Counted from the stretch's first letter, positions 43,416 through 55,274 are shown. The stretch: DNA of 64,000 nucleotides from Adiantum capillus-veneris (GCA_014529385.2 CM043950.1:154370445-154434444); one strand, 5' to 3'. Notes: generated by a model from the sequence alone, not told the origin. Numbers and translations: made by a program.

Positions 43416-44323
43416 GTTTTTGGGGACTCATTTTACTAGATTATGCTTTTGTTTTATCATGATATATATATATTTTTTTAAATTGCTCTTTAGCAATTCT
43501 ATATCATTCCATTCAAGGTTGTATCCATTTGTAACTAGGAGAAAATTATGTTTGATATCAAAATAAACCTTACAAATATGGAATGGAGAATTCATGGATG
43601 TGCAAGAAATATATTGTTCTTGGCACGCATGTTTGCCTAAAACATTTATTTTTGTGTCCTTCATATGAAAGAGTTTTAGAACCTACAAGTCTTTGAAAGG
43701 AAAAATATAAAGTCTAATTGTTTTCATTGGGAGAAAAGAAATCATGGACTTTGAACTGTGTGAGAGACCTTGTTTGTGGAGAAAAATGTTTGAATCAAGA
43801 ATGGTTATTTTACATCCTCCATGTAAGAGAGTTTTGGAAACTAAAATATGATGAGAGGAAAACCATGGAGTCTAAGTGCATGTATTGAGATGTCAATGTA
43901 TGCATGCATATCTTTATTAAGGTCTAGGCATAACTGGATGCTTTTGGACGTTAACTTCTCCAATTTGGTATAAAATAACATATATAATGTTCTCTTGTGG
44001 GTAGTATTTATTTCATTATATATGTTTTTAGCCTAATTTCTTGAACTTCAAATTAAACCTTCTATGTTGCAATGGAGAAGTACTTTATGTAAAAAACACG
44101 TTTGCTTACCCTTTCACTAATTGTTGCTTAGATAAGAAGTGGACTTTGCATTCTTCCATAGCCTATCCTAGACAAATGCACCTTGAAACTATCCCTCCTA
44201 TGTTGCAATTTACATATGCTACACATTTTATAAATGGCTTGTACCTTGTGAGGAATTTCTAGATTAGAGGTGTGTGTTTCTTTGATGTCATGCACAAGTG
44301 GGTTTATTTTTCAATGGGTGCTA
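43416..44323. other. No recognisable feature
   Basis: AT-rich sequence with only short chance ORFs. Nothing supported. Confidence 0.5.
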
Positions 44324-44410
44324 GCTTGGAAAAGTGGTGGACCTTGAACTAAAAATTCAGGTACTCCATTTGACCTTAGCTTGAACAAGTTGTGGGCCTT
44401 CAAACTAATG
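44324..44410. repeat. Satellite-core fragment
   Basis: AGCTTGGAAAAGTGGTGGAC at about 44323 and AGCTTGAACAAGTTGTGGGC at about 44388, 65 bp apart, with TTGACCTTA between, as in the monomer. Confidence 0.55.
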
Positions 44411-44485
44411 TCTCCATGTTAAGATAAGTTGTAAGTAGGATAATAGAGTATAAATAATGAAAATGGAATCAATGTACTAGTCTCT

Positions 44486-46000
44486 TGATGGTGCAACCAC
44501 CCAGACCATAATTTTTCTTGGCCAATGTTTCTTTCAAATGTTTAGTCTAGTACAAAACGTCAACACCTTGTACATGATATATTGAAAGTTGTCCAATCTG
44601 GGAATTGGGATTTTCCCACTTTACCTAATATGGTCTTAGTATATTTTCTATAATGTACATATGAATATCTAAGTATAATAATAAGCTTTCTATCTCATCC
44701 TATTATTTATCTCAAGGATAACATATTCTTACTTTACTGTCAGAAAGTACTTTGCTGGAAAAAAGCATCAATAGGTCCCCTTCTTTAACTTGAGGAAAAA
44801 GGCATTGGTTATTTATTTCTACTATCTCATTATCATCTTACACCCTAGATAGATCTTATATCTAGGGTTGTATTTTTCATATTTTTTATATATTTCTTTT
44901 TAATAACTACTAGGAAGGAATCAAATCCTAGTGGGACACTAGCTTGCATGATTTTTAGAGATACACCTATTTTAATGCATTATTGCAAGCATGATTACAA
45001 ACTTTTTCAAGGAACAATTTCATGCTCCATTGGAATCAAATGGAAGTCTAGGCTAAGGGAACCACAAGAAGACTTTTGCTTCCAGAAATGTATCCTATTT
45101 TGATGATTTTTTTTACACAAGGTTCCAATCCGAATTGGAAAAAGTATATTAAATGGGGGTCGTAGCTTATGAGATGAATTTTTTGCTCCTACTTTTATTT
45201 CTTTATTTGGAGCCACGATAAAGGAGATATGATCAAAATGGTGGACCCCAGTCTGCCCACATCATGCAGAGACAACTCATTTCAAACTTTACCAATTCCT
45301 ATTCACACTGGCTCTTCTCTTTCTTGTGTAACCCTTGGGGGTTCCCTTCACCTATAAAAGTGGACCTCTTCTTCTTTGAAAACCATTCATAAGGGAGAGA
45401 GAGGATTGATGTATAATTGTACTTAGCCAAAAACATAAGCATAAGCCTACACTTGCTCCTAGAGGAAGACTAGCCAATCTTGTAAGCTATCCTTGGAAGA
45501 TCTTAGGGGGTGCACTATTTAATCATGTTAATGTATAGTGTGAGTTTGAAAGGAGGGGTCATTTTATTCATTCAAACTTGCTAAAAGAGGGTTTTTTTAA
45601 TACCCCACAACCACATGTTATATAGAGGAATACTGAATGGTGAACCCCTCGAGTGGAAGATCAACTCTAATCAAAGAAGGTCTTGAACTCAGTGCATCAA
45701 TCAAGTCTGAAGTCTTACCTCTTCTTCTCTCTCCATCATAATGGTGAATAACTCCCAAAGAGTTTGTCAAGTAAGATGTGTTTTAGTTTGATATTTTGTT
45801 GGTTTCTTGTTGTTTTGTTTTTCATCTCTAATCCAACATATATATTTAATTTTATCTCCCTCCCTAACCAAACCTATCTCTCTCACCCTTAAAAAGTCAT
45901 TCTCCCTACAAATTCTAGGTTCTCCTTGCTACATGTACATCTCTCCCCGCAGTATCCTGATTGCCTACTACGGGCAAGAATAGCGTTTGGGAGGGAAATT
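44486..46000 (+). mobile_element. Element C: degenerate 5' LTR related to element A
   Basis: Starts TGATGGTGCAACC. The segment GTGGACCCCAGTCTGCCCAC (45241) occurs also in the solo LTRs and, nearly identical, in element A. TATAAAAG lies at 45353. The right boundary is uncertain: no clear CA end or TGGTGCCCC primer site is seen before the leader ORFs at 46057, so a small deletion is likely. No gag or pol follows; the element is cut off near 46.49 kb by copia sequence. Internal short frames are not genes. Confidence 0.5.
45353..45360 (+). promoter_or_regulatory. TATA box in element C LTR
   Basis: TATAAAAG followed by TGGACCTCTTC. Placement matches the TATA boxes of the related LTRs. Confidence 0.5.
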
Positions 46001-46056
46001 CTCTTTCCTTCACTTCTCTCATATCTACATTTTTTCAGATACTAAAGTTATCATAG

Positions 46057-46275
46057 ATGAATAATCCACATGATGTGAATTTCTATCACTTCCACTCTGT
46101 GCGATTTATTACAATTAACGTATGGATTACCCATGAAATACACTTTCAACAACGTATAGTGTTTCTCTTTGGCCCAACAAGGCTCAATGAAATACCTCTT
46201 TCACCGGATCCCATCATACTATCCCTTATAGACAATAACTTTTCTTTTGATGTAAGTGTAGTTATGTTGCTATGA
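46057..46275 (+). CDS. Leader small ORF of element C, type 2
   Basis: 72 codons: MNNPHDVNFYHFHSVRF, THEIHFQQRIVFLFGPTRLN, PIILSLIDNNFSFDV, ending VVMLL. Closest to the second leader ORF of element A (IHFQQR...FMFGAQR...SFDV). Its intact frame in an otherwise degenerate element is notable. Its stop overlaps the start of the next leader ORF (ATGAACC at 46272). Confidence 0.68.
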   Translation: MNNPHDVNFYHFHSVRFITINVWITHEIHFQQRIVFLFGPTRLNEIPLSPDPIILSLIDNNFSFDVSVVMLL

Positions 46276-46486
46276 ACCAAGAGAATTTGTACACACAATT
46301 AATCCCAATCACTAGACAAAACAATATATTATGGTAAGCACAAAATTACAATTCCAAAGAACAATTCGTAGCCTGTTTGATCGGAAAAGATTAAACGCCA
46401 ATAACTCATCTATTAACCCTTTCATGTTACCCATGATACGATACGGCCATAGCCTCAGTGATGTTTTCATCTTTGTGTTGTTTTGA
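46272..46486 (+). pseudogene. Leader small ORF of element C, type 1, with one frame change
   Basis: Starts MNQENLYTQLIPITRQ, as in element A's MNHEDLYDPFIPIARQ, then hits a frame change near 46331. In the next frame it continues VSTKLQFQRTIRSLFDRKRL, NPFMLPMIRYGHSL and VFIFVLF then stop. The C-terminal FVLF and stop are exactly as in element A. The gene is therefore the same type 1 protein with a single-base indel. Confidence 0.68.
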
Positions 46487-48933
46487 TATTCTCTTTTGTG
46501 TTCCTTCTTTGTGTGTGTGAGTGCGAGAGATAAAGAGTGGGGATTCTTTGATTGCAGTTCCTTCTAGACCCTAGACTTCATGGCATCTATGGTATAACTC
46601 TTTCATAAATTTTTTGGAGTTCTCTCACAAACTCTCATAGCCAAAATCCCGGTGCTTTCCTGGCAAGACCGCAAACTTCTTGACAATGCATCCACATAGA
46701 TGCACTCTTCAACTAGTATCAAAGCTTTGGTGACGCACATGCGATGGCTTCCCCACGAGACGTAAGCAACGTTGGATACAGCTCAGTGGCATCAGATATG
46801 AGCTTATGCATGTATATTCAGCTTGTATAGATCTTGTGTAGCAAGGCAATGCTGAATTTTGCAGAGAAATAGCACAAACAAGAAGTGTTGTAGCTCGTTT
46901 TTGCTATTTTTGGCTCCTAAAACAGTGTTTTTTGCATATCTCCGTCACAGAAGTTAGATGGATATGATACAGGAGTCGAGGTTGGAGTTTTGGTACATTT
47001 TGGACATGATGGTGATGTCTATTTTCTGAAATTTTGATCAAAATTACAGGAAGTGCAATAACAGCATGTTTATGATGCGTTTTTCAATCGAAGACGAATG
47101 TTTTTGGCATATCTCTCACACTTGAACTCGGATATATGAGATCTTGGAGTCTACTCTGGGTGTTTTGACATGTTCTGGAAGCGTTGGTCACATCAAAATT
47201 TTGAAAATTTGAGCGTTGAATTCTTTACAGTGCTCAGCCTGTCAACAATCTTGACATATCAACGTTTTGCAGTTTGATTCCAGCATTGTAGAGAGTGATG
47301 CAGTTTTCATCTTTGGTTATGTATGGCACAATGTGGTGCTATTTGAGACAGAAATTACCTTTTTTTTTCATATGCAAGTGATGCTTTGGGATTGACTTTT
47401 AAATTTTTACACATGCAGATGCGGTTTTATGTGCATTGTATGGCTGTGTGGGGCATTCTAGAGAGCTTTTATAGCACATCTTTGTGCAGTTTCATACTAT
47501 GTATGCATTTTTGCGGATATCGCTTGAGTTAGATGTAGCTCATAGGTAGAATTCCATGGTTAACAAATTTTTTGGACAGGTACACATCCATAGAGCCACT
47601 AGTTCAAGAGTGAGCCAGTTTGCCAGGGTTTTGGCAGTGCATGTATGCTATTTGTGGATGTGTTTACTGAGTCACTCAGTGTTTACTTTGGTGCAATTTT
47701 TTTGTGGGATTTTTTTAAACAGATTTTACTTAGTTTGTAGGGAAAATTGTGTTGGATTTTTCCCAAATTCTCGCCATGGTTTATGCATATCCTCCGTTTT
47801 CTCTCGGATGGTTATTGGTCGATTTTATTCTCACTCTGGCAATTATCTGCAATTTGTTGGCTTGCGGTTTGCATTGAGTTTTGGCTCATTTTGCAAATAA
47901 AACTTTGTCCATTTTTCCTTGTCTTCTCTCCATAAAAGTTTACAGTGTTATGCCATCCTGTATAGTGATCGATATATTCCCACTTTGATAGTGATCGAGT
48001 GTTTACTCTCACTTTGACACTTAGACATAGGTTTAGTGTTCTTGTATCCACTCTCACAGAAGTGCATTTATGGTATGCTCATTGTGGCTATAGGTAGACT
48101 TCTCATATGAAAAGTCTCACATCAATGACAATTTTGATCGTGTGCCTCCTGCACACAGTTTACAGGTAGTCATTGGATACATGTTTGGATGTGCTTATAG
48201 GTGCAGATTTGTAGCAATATCTTTGGGATGCGTTTTGAGCACGGTGTCTGATCACTGTTTGTGTTTATGGTTATGCACTTTATGCTTGATTGAGAGTTGT
48301 TAATCCCAGTTTGAGTCTGCATTATCACTTGACACTTGTTGTACGCCCACGAGCTTTATTGAGCTACGGTTTTGCATACGCAAGCAACCAATAGATGCAA
48401 TTTTTCATGCTTGATTAGCATAGTGGTTGAGTGATCTTCCACTTTGATGCACATGCAATTTATTCACTGATTTGACATCATGTGTGACAGCAAGTCAATA
48501 GTGAAGATTCATGAGAGACGGCGGTCTCGTTCTTGCCGATACATGCATTGTTGGCATTGTGGTCACACAAGCCACATTAGGCACTGTTGTTTCAAACATC
48601 TGAGGCAGCAACAAAAATCTATGCATAGTGTAGATGAGGTTTTGACATATGCTAGAGTGATGGCTTCATATGCCAATGATGCTAATGTCACGTTTCCCTC
48701 TAGTGTTCCTTCTCATTACATGTCTTTGAGTGGTGACACTTCTTTACATTGGTTGCTAGATCAGGATGCAGTTTTCCATGTCACATTACATCATGACTGG
48801 TTTAGCACCTTCTCTAGTGGGAGCTTTGGTTGTGTACACTTGGCAGATGCTTTGGCATTTGACAGAAGGTACTGGAGATGCATGTGTGTCATTGCCCAAC
48901 AGTGGTGCATCATACACGCTACGACATGTATGT
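46487..48933 (+). mobile_element. Ty1/copia remnant
   Basis: A tRNA-Met-like primer site, AGTATCAAAGCT, lies at 46714-46725 two bases after a possible LTR end (CTTCA), with ATGGCTTCCCC 18 bases on. The following 1.7 kb has no long frame. It contains a loose internal repeat (text like TTTTTGCATATCTC at about 46928 and 47100). Recognisable gag-protease coding sequence begins at 48480. The element is interrupted at 48934 by the LTR of element E. LTR limits are not certain. Confidence 0.6.
48480..48933 (+). pseudogene. Copia gag zinc knuckle and protease fragment
   Basis: The frame has an intact CX2CX4HX4C knuckle (Cys24, Cys27, His32, Cys37 in CWHCGHTSHIRHCC). The copia protease opening follows: LHWLLDQDAVFHVTLHHDWF, then SSGSFGCVHLADA. 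In copia proteases the active site is Asp-Ser-Gly-Ala; here it is Asp-Gln-Asp-Ala, so the enzyme is dead. A frame change near 48880 leads to VSLPNSGASYTLRHV, the expected next block. Truncated by the insertion at 48934. Confidence 0.75.
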
Positions 48934-49371
48934 TGTTTAATGGTTGGTTTAGCTGAGCAGTTTTGTACACAGATTCTGAAATTTCACTCTGACAACCATA
49001 CAAATTCAGCATACTGCACACACATCATTTCAGAATACTGCACACGCATCATTTCAGCAACATACACACTTCGAACTGAACATTTTTGCACTTGTATTGT
49101 ACTCAGAACATGGAATACACAGAGAGAATAAAACAAAAATACGACAACTAATCTGAATTTTGCATTCAACAAATTGCTACATCTGACAACTAGAAATCCA
49201 CCATTACACAGAAAATCCGCCCATTCCATCACGCTACATAACTGAATGGCTTTCTTCCTCACATGAAAGAGAGAAAACGACCCTTAACTTCCAAGATCCC
49301 AAAAGTCACTTAAAATAGACTACGGTTCACACCTTTGTCAAAAGTAATCCTCCTAAGGTCTAACTCTAACA
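48934..49371 (-). repeat. Element E 3' LTR
   Basis: 438 bp, TGTTTAATGG to TAACTCTAACA on the plus strand (minus: TGTTAGAGTTAG...CCATTAAACA). Contains a short tandem repeat around ACTGCACACGCATCATTTCA (49012-49065). The adjoining internal sequence, minus strand CCGGGCTGTGCCAAG, is a poor polypurine tract. Confidence 0.6.
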
Positions 49372-49489
49372 CTTGGCACAGCCCGGTGGCTTGAGCCATA
49401 GGCTGACCTCGGACCCACAATCCCTTGATCCATAAACTAGATAAAAGAAGAAACTTGCAAACATAAAACAAAATCAGCATAACAGCCAT

Positions 49490-49975
49490 CTAAATATCCT
49501 CCTCTTTGAAATTTTGCAAATGCTCTGACTTTTCTTTGGCAATATAATGCTCCACTGATTTTTGATGAATGTGCCACACTGCTGACTTTTTGCTTCTCTG
49601 ACTTCTTGCCTTGTCATTGAATAAATTCTTCCTCCACATTTTGAAAATTGGACCATGATAGTCCCTTGCCAAACTAAATGATAGAAACTTGACTGTCAAA
49701 TCAAAAAACACTTTTGCAACACTCAAAATTTCCTCCTTGATGAAGAAAGTCCGCATAAACTGCATCGGATCATCCTCCTGAGTAAAGCACATTCCACTAA
49801 ATCCATCTGTCGATTCCTCTTGAACTTCTTGAGCATCCATACAAACTTGTAACATATTCCTCTTCCACAAATCAAAAACTTCAAAATCTAGAACATATGA
49901 AAATGTGAATTCTGACATCCACATCTGTGAGGATTCTATCTGATCCATTCTTATCAAAATCTGACCATAAAACAA
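49490..49975 (-). pseudogene. Element E coding fragment, C-terminal part
   Basis: 161 codons (MFYGQILIRMDQIESSQMWM at the start, KEKSEHLQNFKEEDI at the end). Hydrophobic and aromatic residues are frequent (FTFSYVLDFEVFDLW, DYHGPIFKMWRKNLF). No domain recognised. It lies between the other fragments and the 3' LTR, where extra ORFs occur in Tat-type elements. Confidence 0.35.
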
Positions 49976-50022
49976 TCCGCTCAGCTACATTCTTTGCAAC
50001 TGAATGTTCTCCTTTCACATAC

Positions 50023-50565
50023 TCAATCTTTTGACATCAAAATATGCTCTTGAATCTTCCAAGCATCAAGATAAGCTTCCATAAACTTTTTTGGTATTCT
50101 TGTATCACCTGCTATGTAACCATAGCAATTATCTGCAACAAACATGCTTTGACGACCTAGAATGGATTTGCCTCTTGTTCCTCCATATTCATCGTGAAGA
50201 AATTCAATTATTGAAAATTCCTCCCAATGATAAGCCGATTCCAACTTCTGTTTATTGGATTGAGATATCACTTCTGCAATATCCTTTGGCTGTGTATCCT
50301 CTTGTTTTTGTTGATCTTCCACCTGCTTCCTTTTTTGATATTTCTTCTGTGGATTATTCTGATATTCCGCATCATACTTCCTCCTTGAATCCAATTTGAT
50401 CCTCCACACCTGTTTTGACATAATTGGACTTGTAAAACCTGCTTCAGATCCTTCAAATATCTGAATTTGACATCCTCCAAGCTGAATGCTATCATAACAA
50501 CTTTTGTTAAATAAATTTGAACCCAAATCTGCCAAATAGTCGATTTGATCACCAACTTTCTTCAC
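50023..50565 (-). pseudogene. Element E coding fragment, unknown
   Basis: 180 codons: SCYDSIQLGGCQIQIFEGSE, a Lys/Gln-rich middle (KKYQKRKQVEDQQKQEDTQP), then SIIEFLHDEYGGTRGK and CYGYIAGDTRIPKKFMEAYL. Not recognised. It follows the pre-RT segment in another frame. Confidence 0.35.
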
Positions 50566-50589
50566 AATGAAAACATCCTGAAAGTTGAA

Positions 50590-51387
50590 CTAAACATTTT
50601 TTATCCACATCAAAGATTTAGATACTTCAAAACCGAAGTTTTCACCCTCAACAACTTTTGTGACTTCCCACATAAGAATTTGACATTCCACTGTTGACTT
50701 CTGCTTTGCATCCACATCTCTAATCAGATTTGCTATTTTCCCATCACATTCCTTTCCACGCTCTCTATCATCTATAACCTGTGTATCCAAAGCTTCAACC
50801 AACAAACTATTCCCCTGCATCATTGCATCCTTTCTCTCTATCTTAATTTGCATTAGGATCTGACTTCCATGATGACAACTGAGCTTTGCATTCATTCTAT
50901 ATCTCTGTTGAATTACTGAAATTGCATCTTCTTTCACATTAAACTGATGCTTGTACACATTTGAATCCATACCTTTCAGATTTGAATAATTTCAAGCACA
51001 TACATGAATGAACTCTTGCAATAACTTCTTCAAATTCAATATAAATCTATCATCAAGATGAACACTGATTTTGACAACTTTTGGACTCAATTTAGATCCC
51101 AAATTCAGCTCTTGAAAAGAATCCTTCTTCACCCTTGAAACTTTCTCCATCAGCTTGTCATACAAGCGCTCAACTCTTGTATTTGCTTCTTTTATTGCAA
51201 CATCCTCGTCCAAATTGTTGAAATCCTCCTTCACATTTGACCTCTGATTGACTTCTATCTTTTGAATTAAATTCTGATCTGCATCTGCATTCTCTAACTT
51301 TTGAATTAAATTTTGATCTGCATCTGCATTCTTCGACTTATCAAATGACTTCTTAGAGTTCTCTTGACAAACTGTAAATTCAGACAC
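50590..51387 (-). pseudogene. Element E pre-RT region of Ty3/gypsy pol
   Basis: Two collinear parts, 51387-50992 and 50970-50590. LGSKLSPKVVKISVHLDDRF, LKKLLQEFIHVCA, NYSNLKGMDSNVYKHQF and KEDAISVIQQRYRMN match the standard lead-in to Ty3/gypsy RT (a helical connector, then the H.I.LK..A.PV.Q..RR.N motif). RT proper does not follow. A 14-residue unit NADADQNLIQK(L/I)E is duplicated in tandem near 51290. An in-frame stop follows FIHVCA. Confidence 0.65.
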
Positions 51388-51411
51388 AATAAAATGACTT
51401 TTTGCTTGAAT

Positions 51412-52103
51412 CTATAAACCATCACAATTAGCAGATGTAAACTCCTTTATGGTTTGTTCAACGCACTGGGATCCTGATTTCAAAATCTTCTTATGGGATT
51501 CATGTATCAATTCCACAACATCATCTGGCTGAAAATCCTCTTGTGTGAATATGTTTGGTAGAAGTTCCACAGTCACTGCATGAGCATACTCTAGTGGTAG
51601 GTTAGGAGTAGCTAAGGGCTCTTTGAGGCTCTCTTGGCCAAACTCCTTTTGCACTTCCTTCTCCTCCATCTTTGTTACTCCCACTTGGTGACTTTCAAAC
51701 TCCATGCCAATCCAAATGTCATCATCATCACTCGACTCCCCTTCAAACGGATCCTCAAATGTTTCTCTTAACTTCTCACATGCTTTTTGTAATCGCCCAA
51801 TGCTTTACCTGCTTGAACATGACTTCCGCTTGTCCCTTTATGAGTATCCAACCATTCATATGCATTCTCCAAGTCATCCTCAAACTCAATTAGCCTTTGT
51901 AATGCATTCTTCATTTCCCCCAAATCTAATGCTTTATGCACTTTATGGATTATTCTATGAAACTTTGTGCATAAATCAACCATACACCATTTCCTACATG
52001 CATCTTTCATCGAGCATTCATCAATCGCACATGGACAGGCATTCGCTTCATGCTTCCTACTCATACAAATCTTGCACTTCTTCTTCTTCTTTTTACCCCC
52101 CAT
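51412..52103 (-). pseudogene. Element E Cys-rich, charged N-terminal region
   Basis: Starts MGGKKKKKKCKICMSRKHEA (ATG at 52103). Cysteines follow in CPCAIDECSMKDACRKWCMV, then a helical segment (LGEMKNALQRLIEFEDDLEN). After a stop near 51768 the next frame gives SSDDDDIWIGMEFESHQ and EYAHAVTVELLPNIFTQEDF. It may be a diverged gag end plus linker. The seven lysines before CX2C could bind nucleic acid. Not assigned to a known family. Confidence 0.4.
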
Positions 52104-52351
52104 TACTTCGATTCTTCTTGAAAACCTTGTGATAAAATGTTACCTTCTTGTGGTTGCAAATCAGATTCCATCTCTGCAATTCAAATTTCTCCTTGTATTC
52201 TGATCATCTTCTTCATTTTGCTTTGCAAATTGTTTGCCTTCTTATAACTGTCATCATAACTGCTACTCGGTAATCTGCTTGGCACTCGTCAATCCCACAA
52301 GAGAGAGTAAATCTGACCATGAAGACACTTCATAAGCACCGTGATCGCCAG

Positions 52352-52457
52352 TGTTTAATGGTTGGTTTAGCCGAGCAGTTTTGTACACAGATCCTGACAA
52401 TTCGTCTGACATTTCACTCTGACAACCATACAAATTCAACCTACTGCACACGCATCA
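52352..52457 (-). repeat. Element E 5' LTR, truncated
   Basis: Matches 48934-49030 with a short extra piece (ACAATTCGTCTGAC) and stops at ACACGCATCAT. A possible primer site on the minus strand, TGGCGATCACGGTGC, lies just inside (52336-52350). Confidence 0.55.
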
Positions 52458-52462
52458 TAGCT

Positions 52463-52626
52463 AATAAGGTATTATGGGTGGTTGGGCAAGGTACAAATGC
52501 CTTTCCCCAGCAACCTCCCACTTAAAGGCAAATGTGCCGATAAGTGGGTCCTACTTGCTAAACTACTAGTAGGTACAAGAAAATAGGTCAGAGAATCTCT
52601 CAACCTATGCCCACTAATACCTTATT
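52463..52626. mobile_element. 164-bp foldback (MITE-like) element
   Basis: Begins AATAAGGTATTA and ends TAATACCTTATT, a perfect 12-bp inverted repeat. The pairing extends imperfectly inward (GGGTGGTTGG against CAACCTATGCCC). No ORF. It lies exactly where the element E LTR breaks off. No target duplication is clear. Confidence 0.5.
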
Positions 52627-52774
52627 CTTGTGTACTTATACAAAGAATAAGGGGCATCTTATACTAGAGTTTTGATCCACCTACACACTGTGTACTCTCT
52701 CCTGCTCTCCTTTCCACACGCACAGCACACCACGCATGTATGCATCTGCATACACGCACTTTTCAAATGCATCT
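52627..52774. other. Short unassigned stretch
   Basis: 148 bp between the foldback and the element D LTR. It contains a second AATAAGGGGCATCTTAT-like text and CACACGCACAGCACACCACG. Nothing further supported. Confidence 0.4.
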
Positions 52775-54944
52775 TGTAATGGCAATGGCCTATGAACTTT
52801 GAGAATAGCGGAGTTAAGAGAATTAGAGTGAGAATTTTTGGGAGATTACTCTGAGAACATAGAGGGTGAACTCAATTGTTGGTAGAAACATAAACATACT
52901 ACTTAATTAACTTGGTATAAATAATACTTTTGCAAGAGAGAGTATTAGAGAACATGACAATAGTTGAGGACCAGATTTACTTGCGGCCGGTCCCCCCTCC
53001 AAAAGACGTTTGTATTAAAGATTATCCCATCAAGAGAGACTTGGTACAATACAATCTTTGTGTTCCTTGTGTCCTAGGTAATGCAATGAATATGTAAAGC
53101 TTCATGCATCATGAGCATAACATAAACTTTGCAAAAATAATTAACTATCTTGAGCCTCAATCCCAAGGCCTCAAACACCTTCAAAGGGGGAGAAAGCTAG
53201 CGGGGAATGAGGGTAGGGAAGAGGAATAATAATCATTCATATAAGAAAGAAATAGTTCCTCAATTATCATCACTCTTCTTGCTTAGCATAGCATAATAGC
53301 ATAGTAATGAAGATGAAGAAGATGGAAATCTTAAGCATTGAAGCATGGCTATTGGTTGGATTTGCAATCCATTGCCAAGAGTGTTGGTGTAGGATCTCCA
53401 CTTCTCAACAAGCTTGAAGAAGGAGATGGAGCTCTTGCACTTTGCACTTCACATAGTGAGAGAGAGTGTGTTTTTGTGTGGGAGAGTATATCCCCTCTCA
53501 TGCTTGGTCCACCTCTCTCTCTCTCTCTCTCATATTATTTAATTATATCATTTGGACATGTGTCCTCTTTTTCCTCTTTGAGAGAAAGAACTTAATATTT
53601 ATCTCTATACATCTAAATTCTCATTGGACACCTTTGAATCACATCATGAGGGCCAAATGGGGAGGATCTTGACATGTGTCTTTTATGATGCTTAAGATAT
53701 CATGTTTTCATTGAACACTTCAAGCACCTTAGTCATTTAAGCATGAAAATAGCTTATGCCTCTTGAGAGATCATGTTTGAATTGAACACTTCAAGAACCT
53801 TAGTCATTTAAGCATGAGAAGCACCTCAAGATTGGGCAAGGTTCCCACAAACACCTTAAGCACCTTAGTTAGCAAGCACGACAAGCACCTCATGCTTGGG
53901 TAGGATTCCCACCTCAAGGTCAGCCCTAGCTTTCCTAAGGTCAAAGGAAGTTTTAACGCTAACTTTTGGAGGTCCTTAATGAAGCTAACCCGAGGGTCTT
54001 TAAGCTCCATGTTGGACGGATACGCCGCGATGGACGTCAGCACAGCGACAACTCACCTAACATGTAATGTCAGCTAAGGACAAAGCTTGACCCACAGGCG
54101 CGTGGAAGCAAGCATAAGGTGTCAACCTACACTCGATCGACTCCTAACCAATTCCTACAGAGGCCTCTACCAATTGTCCAAGTCACAGCTTTCAAGAGTG
54201 CAAGAGAGGAAACTTCCTACAATGCTTTCTAGAGCCGAACACCCATCAAACAATCTCAAAACACCATAGAACTTGAAGGAGATCCTACTAATACCAATAG
54301 GTCACTCTCCCTAAGGTCTATGAACCAAGATCCCGACCCAAAACACCTGGTGCAGAAACACATAGGATGTCTGGCTGAAATCTGCAGTTCTTCGTTTCCA
54401 AAATCTAAAGTGCCTAATGTGTAGTTCTACTCAATGTGAACGTGTGGATATGCTGCAATGCAAAATTGGACAACGTATGCTCACCCAAACAACCGATGAA
54501 GCTTGTAGAAGGAGCTCACAAAGCCGGACCGTACGCGCGCAATGTTGGTATCGGCGCGTAGCTCTAGTCGGGGGCAACACGCTGCACTTCTTCGCACTCG
54601 ATTCCGACCACCAGAGCACACGTAGCGTCAAGATGAAGCTCACACTCTCTCTCTCTCGTACACAATACGCTCACTCACCGACTTCAAACTTGTTTTAAAA
54701 TGACAAAAGGTTTTTCATTAAGTTCAAAAAGTGGTATATATACCTTACAACTTCCCAAACCCTAAAGTTCCAAAATCAACCATCTACTCAATCTAACTAT
54801 CAAAACTGGGATACAATCTGGAAACTTCTGTAAGTCCCAATATTTACAAGGTGAAAAATCGGATTTTCCTCAATGAATGAATAATTACAAAAATAATAGT
54901 CCTCCGAGTAGTTAGATGCCGTGGGGTGTGTCTAGCTTCTAACA
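52775..54944 (-). repeat. Element D 3' LTR
   Basis: 2170 bp; on the plus strand TGTAATGGCAATGGCC to AGCTTCTAACA. Related to the solo LTR at 11936-13517, for example TTGAGGACC, GCCGGTCCCCCCTCCAAAAG and TTGGTTGGATTTGCA. Contains repeated text TCAAG(A/C)ACCTTAGTCATTTAAGCATGA (around 53718 and 53790), and a (CT) run near 53515. The 54000-54660 part is more GC-rich than its surroundings. Confidence 0.65.
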
Positions 54945-54958
54945 CTCCCTCCCTCCTT
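54945..54958 (-). promoter_or_regulatory. Polypurine tract of element D
   Basis: Minus strand AAGGAGGGAGGGAG directly before the TGTTAGAAGC start of the 3' LTR. It fixes the orientation of the element. Confidence 0.75.
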
Positions 54959-55007
54959 GCTCATGTCGTCCCTGACATGGCCTTGATCTGTTGCTTCATC
55001 TGATCGT

Positions 55008-55274
55008 TTATCGCATCTTTAGCAGTGATTCGTACCTTGCATGTAGGTTCAGCATTGTTGGGCCAAAGATATCTGTATTCATGGTGAAGAACCCCGTATA
55101 GAATGCTTCTTCAAAAGCCTGGAGGTGATAGGATGGTAGAAACATGATTCTTCGTTTCAGCGTATGTATCACCTCCTTGGAAGGCTGACCTAACAGATCA
55201 TAAGCACATCTGTATGTATCTTGGAAGAAGAATATGCTGTCGGTCACTTGGCCTAGCTTGAAGGTCTCGAACAC
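55008..55274 (-). pseudogene. Extra ORF of element D, C-terminal part
   Basis: About 88 codons: FETFKLGQVTDSIFFFQDTY, HTLKRRIMFLPSYHLQAFEE, GFFTMNTDIFGPTMLNLHAR. In-frame text continues upstream to about 55420 (LPGVKAGERISVQYMVKTL) across a stop near 55312. No known domain. It ends about 60 bases before the polypurine tract. Confidence 0.45.

Larger units (their letters stand above)
48934..52462 (-). mobile_element. Element E: minus-strand LTR element with mostly non-pol coding
   Basis: Direct repeats beginning TGTTTAATGGTTGGTTTAGC occur at 48934 and 52352. The left copy is a complete 438-bp LTR; the right is cut after about 105 bases, next to the foldback at 52463. Between them the minus strand carries fragmented coding sequence, including text typical of the region just before RT, but no RT palm, RNase H or integrase. 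A non-autonomous Ty3/gypsy derivative is inferred. It inserted into the copia remnant. Confidence 0.6.

Noticed and set aside
47556-47900. 114-codon plus-strand ORF in the copia remnant
   Set aside because: Hydrophobic, Phe/Cys-rich chance frame in T-rich sequence; no gag or pol motif.
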